Assembly (NCBI GenBank): GCA_049889355.1
Contig: JBMHDN010000013.1
Span: 1 to 64,000 of the forward strand
Direction of reading: 5' to 3'
DNA from: JBMHDN01 sp049889355
GTDB lineage: Bacteria > Pseudomonadota > Alphaproteobacteria > Puniceispirillales > Puniceispirillaceae
DNA: 64,000 nucleotides
The translations under genes were made by a program, and so were the position numbers. Under the pieces are notes generated by a model that worked only from the letters and a program-made list of their open reading frames with translations, searched no databases and had not been told where the DNA came from. Below are positions 61,249 through 64,000 of the stretch, in pieces; position 1 is the stretch's first letter, and every line of letters starts with the position of its first letter.

Positions 61249-62163
61249 ATGTTTGCATTTTGTGCAGAGCCAGCACTTTTAGCTGGGTTGGAATGGCTGA
61301 GTTGCTATCTGACCACAAAAAAACATCTCTCTTTTTATGCCTCATTTGGCACCGTCTTGCTGTTGATTGCCCTGACCGCGCCCACAGCCCTTATCTTTGG
61401 CTTTGGCGGGGCCTTGGCAGCACGCCATGATATGGTTGTGTTGCGGCTATTTGGTAAAGGCTATATCGCGATGGTGCGCGGCGTGCCGGATATTGTCTTT
61501 TTCCTCTTTGTGCCTATTGCTCTTGATCAGGGGCTTGAATTCATCCGCCATCAATTTTTATGTCCTGCTGATTTTGGGCCCATCTGGCGCGGCAATGATT
61601 TTGTGGTTTGCCCTGATGCAAAATTGCCTTTAAATGCGGCCCCACCGATTTACCATCATCTCTATGGATTTATTTTAGCAGTCTTTGCCTTTGCGCTGGT
61701 GTTTGGCGCTTTTGCCGGCAATGTGCTGTTTGGGGCGATGCGCGCAGTGCCCAAGGCCCAGATCGAAACAGCCTTGTCTTTTGGGATGACTGACAGGCAA
61801 GCTTTTCGGCGGATTTTGCTGCCACAAATGTGGGTCTATGCGCTCCCTGGCTTATCCAATCTCTGGATGATTTTAATCAAAGCAACACCTCTACTCTTTT
61901 TGCTTGGTATTCAAGATATTGTCTATTGGGCGCGTGAATTGGGCAGTTCAAAAACCTCAGCCTATGCGTATCCGCATCCCGATTGGCGCGTTTGGTATTT
62001 TGGCTTTCTGCTGATTTTCTATCTGATGCTCACCTTTATCTCTGAAAAAATATTCAGCCGTCTTACCGCCCGTCTTTCGCGGGGACAGGCCACGCTTGGC
62101 GGACAGAAAAGCCAGATAGCAGCACCCGCAGGTCAGGCGACCCAAACCGGAGCTGTCTCATGA
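61249..62163 (+). CDS. Polar amino acid ABC transporter permease (HisQ type)
   Basis: Membrane subunit of 304 residues. The hydrophobic segments begin at HLSFYASFGTVLLLIALTAPTALIFGFGGALAA. GYIAMVRGVPDIVFFLFVPIAL is the usual HisQ-type substrate-path loop, and the EAA loop reads AQIETALSFGMTDRQAFRRILLPQMWVYALPGLSN. A flexible Gln/Ala-rich tail ends the protein. Start at 61249 (MFAFCAEP) is preferred, but a GTG at 61186 is open upstream. It overlaps the next permease gene by ATGA. Confidence 0.87.
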   Translation: MFAFCAEPALLAGLEWLSCYLTTKKHLSFYASFGTVLLLIALTAPTALIFGFGGALAARHDMVVLRLFGKGYIAMVRGVPDIVFFLFVPIALDQGLEFIRHQFLCPADFGPIWRGNDFVVCPDAKLPLNAAPPIYHHLYGFILAVFAFALVFGAFAGNVLFGAMRAVPKAQIETALSFGMTDRQAFRRILLPQMWVYALPGLSNLWMILIKATPLLFLLGIQDIVYWARELGSSKTSAYAYPHPDWRVWYFGFLLIFYLMLTFISEKIFSRLTARLSRGQATLGGQKSQIAAPAGQATQTGAVS

Positions 62164-62999
62164 GCTGTTTAGAGACTATTCAGGCCTATGGTCTGCGTGC
62201 CTTTGGGATAGGCGAGCGGCTCTTGCCAAAGAGCGATATTACTTTATGTGAGCAATTTGTGCTGATTGGCTCGGGCATGCTCTGGAATATCTATTTCGGG
62301 CTTTTTGCGATTATCGTTGGCTTTTTCTTTGCGATGGCGCTTGCCCTTGGCAAAGCCAGTGCTCTGCCTCTTTGGCGTATGCCGGCAACAGGTTTTATTT
62401 TTCTGTTTCGTGGCTCGCCACTATTCATCCAGTTCTTCGTCGCTTATGAAGCTTTTGTATTGCTGCCCAAAGTGGGGTTTGAATTTGATTTAGGCTTTAT
62501 GGTGCTGGGGGCGGAAACACGCTGGCTGACCAAAGCCTGGCTAGGTGCCGTTTTTGTGCTGTTTTGTAATACCTCAGCCTATAGTGCAGAGATTTTCTAT
62601 GGCGCGTTGCGGGCAGTACCGATTGGTGATAGCGAAGCGGCAGACGCGTTTGGCTTTACCGCTTGGCAAAAATTCAGGCGGGTGATTTGGCCAACCATGC
62701 TGAGACTGGCCTGGCCTTCTTATACCAATGAGGTGATTTTCCTATTCCACGCCACAACCTTGGTGTTCTTCAGCGGCTTTCCAGCCTGGCGCCAGCAAGG
62801 CGATGCGCTGTATTACGCAGCCTATTTTGCGGATAAAACCTTTAATCCCTTCGTGCCCTATCCGATTGTGGCCGGCTATTTCATCTTGCTGACATTGATG
62901 ATTATCGGCCTGTTCGCTCTGGCAGGGCGGTATCTGAACCGGCATTTGCCAGCTGCCCAACAGCCGCGCTTTCGCTTGCGTTTAAATCTGGTGCGCTAG
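62160..62999 (+). CDS. Polar amino acid ABC transporter permease (HisM type)
   Basis: Second membrane subunit, 279 residues. GFIFLFRGSPLFIQFFVAYEAFVLLPKVG and the EAA loop GDSEAADAFGFTAWQKFRRVIWPTMLRLAWPSYTNEVIFLFHATTLVFF are the HisM-type signatures. It starts four bases inside the HisQ-type gene and ends two bases before the deacylase gene, so all five genes form one operon. Confidence 0.9.
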   Translation: MSCLETIQAYGLRAFGIGERLLPKSDITLCEQFVLIGSGMLWNIYFGLFAIIVGFFFAMALALGKASALPLWRMPATGFIFLFRGSPLFIQFFVAYEAFVLLPKVGFEFDLGFMVLGAETRWLTKAWLGAVFVLFCNTSAYSAEIFYGALRAVPIGDSEAADAFGFTAWQKFRRVIWPTMLRLAWPSYTNEVIFLFHATTLVFFSGFPAWRQQGDALYYAAYFADKTFNPFVPYPIVAGYFILLTLMIIGLFALAGRYLNRHLPAAQQPRFRLRLNLVR

Positions 63000-63001
63000 C
63001 C

Positions 63002-64000
63002 ATGCAACATATCACCCATTCTATTACAGCTGACAGCCCGGGCACCTCTATCAGCCTGAGCCTCTATCATTTTGCACCTGCTGCTGATCAAAATCGGACT
63101 GAACAGCCAAAAACCTATTTACCAAAAATCTATTTACAAGCAGGCTTACATGCAGATGAACATCCAGGCGTGATGATTTTGCATCATCTGCTGAACCATC
63201 TAGAACATGCAGAAAAACAAGGGCGTCTGGCAGCTGAATTTATCATTGCGCCAGTGGTCAATCCGCTGGGTCTGGCGCATCTGCAATTTCACAGCCATCG
63301 CGGGCGTTATCACCCGCTAAACGGGCTGAATTATAATCGTGACTGGCCTGATTTGGATGCGCTGCTCTGGCAGCAAGCAGGTGATCTCTCAAGCGAATTA
63401 GGCTCAGACCCGGCCGCAAATAAAGCCTTCATCCGTCAAAAATTAGCTGATATTTTACAAGCGCAAGATGGCGATCATCCAGGCAAGGGCGCGCTGGCCG
63501 AACTGCGCCATCTCATCACCCGTATCGTGATAGATTGTGATATGGTGCTGGATTTACATTGTGATGATGCCGCATTAAATCATCTCTATATGGTCCCGCA
63601 GCTTTGGCCAGATGCCTCTGATCTCAGTGCATTTATGGGGGCAGAAGCCAGCTTTTTAGAAGAAGATTCAGGCGGTGGGTCGTTTGATGAGGTATGGCCT
63701 GGGCTCTGGCTGAAACTGGCACGTCGTTATCCAGAGGCCAGCTGGCCTGAACTGCCTGTATCAGCCACCTTAGAATATCGCGGGCAGGCAGATGTATCAG
63801 ACGCACTTGGCGCGGCAGATGCGTATCATCTCCTCCAGTTTTTTGAAGCCCGCGGCCTGATTGAGCCAGAAGCAGGAGAACCGGCCCAGCCACCTGCCTT
63901 ATTGGCCCCTGCCACAGCGTTAAAAGCAGCTGAGTTTTTGCGTTGTCCCTATGCTGGGCTGTTGGCCTATCAGGTGGAACTCGGTGATATGGTTCAAAAA
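63002..64000 (+). CDS. Succinylglutamate desuccinylase/aspartoacylase family deacylase (3' end outside window)
   Basis: A zinc hydrolase related to carboxypeptidase M14, visible for 333 codons with no stop before the window end. Zinc ligands are in GLHADEHPG (His and Glu) and DLHCDD (His). GRYHPLNGLNYNRDWPD has the substrate-binding Asn-Arg pair, and the catalytic glutamate is probably in ATLEYRG. The family removes acyl groups from N-acyl amino acids. Two bases after the amino-acid permease gene, it may process an acylated amino acid brought in by that transporter. The substrate is unknown. Confidence 0.83.
   Translation, partial: MQHITHSITADSPGTSISLSLYHFAPAADQNRTEQPKTYLPKIYLQAGLHADEHPGVMILHHLLNHLEHAEKQGRLAAEFIIAPVVNPLGLAHLQFHSHRGRYHPLNGLNYNRDWPDLDALLWQQAGDLSSELGSDPAANKAFIRQKLADILQAQDGDHPGKGALAELRHLITRIVIDCDMVLDLHCDDAALNHLYMVPQLWPDASDLSAFMGAEASFLEEDSGGGSFDEVWPGLWLKLARRYPEASWPELPVSATLEYRGQADVSDALGAADAYHLLQFFEARGLIEPEAGEPAQPPALLAPATALKAAEFLRCPYAGLLAYQVELGDMVQK

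Overview
The window looks like chromosomal DNA of a marine alphaproteobacterium, best matching a SAR116-like or roseobacter-like heterotroph. The grounds are gene content: DMSP demethylation, betaine and phosphonate catabolism, an alphaproteobacterial Fur/Mur regulator, a Zur/Znu system, many ABC transporters, dense packing and moderate GC by eye. This placement is inference; no rRNA or tRNA gene was seen to anchor it.

Layout. 0-2.7 kb: the end of a fused sulfate adenylyltransferase/APS kinase, cysQ and an FrhB-like flavo-iron-sulfur protein. 2.7-19.6 kb: a long catabolic region running from a Gfo/Idh/MocA dehydrogenase through a CoA-transferase, enoyl-CoA hydratase, aldehyde dehydrogenase, a four-gene sugar-type ABC transporter, two GMC flavin oxidoreductases, an SDR, a Dabb protein and a DUF993 aldolase-like protein to a LacI regulator. 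A LacI-type palindrome lies upstream of the first gene. The substrate is unknown. 19.6-22.3 kb: cytochrome c, a DAO-type flavin oxidoreductase and a uronate dehydrogenase.

22.5-31.6 kb is a DMSP demethylation island: dmdA and dmdB on the plus strand, facing a minus-strand operon of dmdC, an O-acetylhomoserine sulfhydrylase (metY type), an alpha/beta hydrolase and a hydratase/dehydrogenase fusion. Together they could take DMSP to methylmercaptopropionyl-CoA, oxidise and hydrate it, and capture the released methanethiol as methionine. 31.8-35.4 kb holds a YHYH secreted protein, a close relative of aminoglycoside 3-N-acetyltransferase AAC(3)-I, an MmsA-type dehydrogenase and Fur/Mur.

35.4-46.5 kb is a quaternary-amine and phosphonate island: a class III aminotransferase, two tandem enolase-superfamily enzymes, an MDR oxidoreductase, a dimethylglycine/sarcosine dehydrogenase-like FAD-GcvT protein, an RpiR regulator, a Rieske betaine/carnitine-type oxygenase, and a TmpA-TmpB-like pair. 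The last pair is expected to convert 2-trimethylaminoethylphosphonate to glycine betaine, which the Rieske and FAD-GcvT enzymes could demethylate.

46.8-64 kb is mixed: a lipase-family hydrolase, a PCuAC copper chaperone, a carboxymuconolactone-decarboxylase-like protein with a suspicious poly-G tract, UDP-xylose synthase, a GT4 glycosyltransferase, znuCB-zur facing znuA with a very His-rich loop and Zur-type sites, an SF2 helicase, rpe, threonine synthase, trhO, and a polar amino-acid ABC transporter followed by a deacylase cut off by the window end. Small 14-16 bp tandem repeats overlapping or flanking stop codons recur at six gene junctions.
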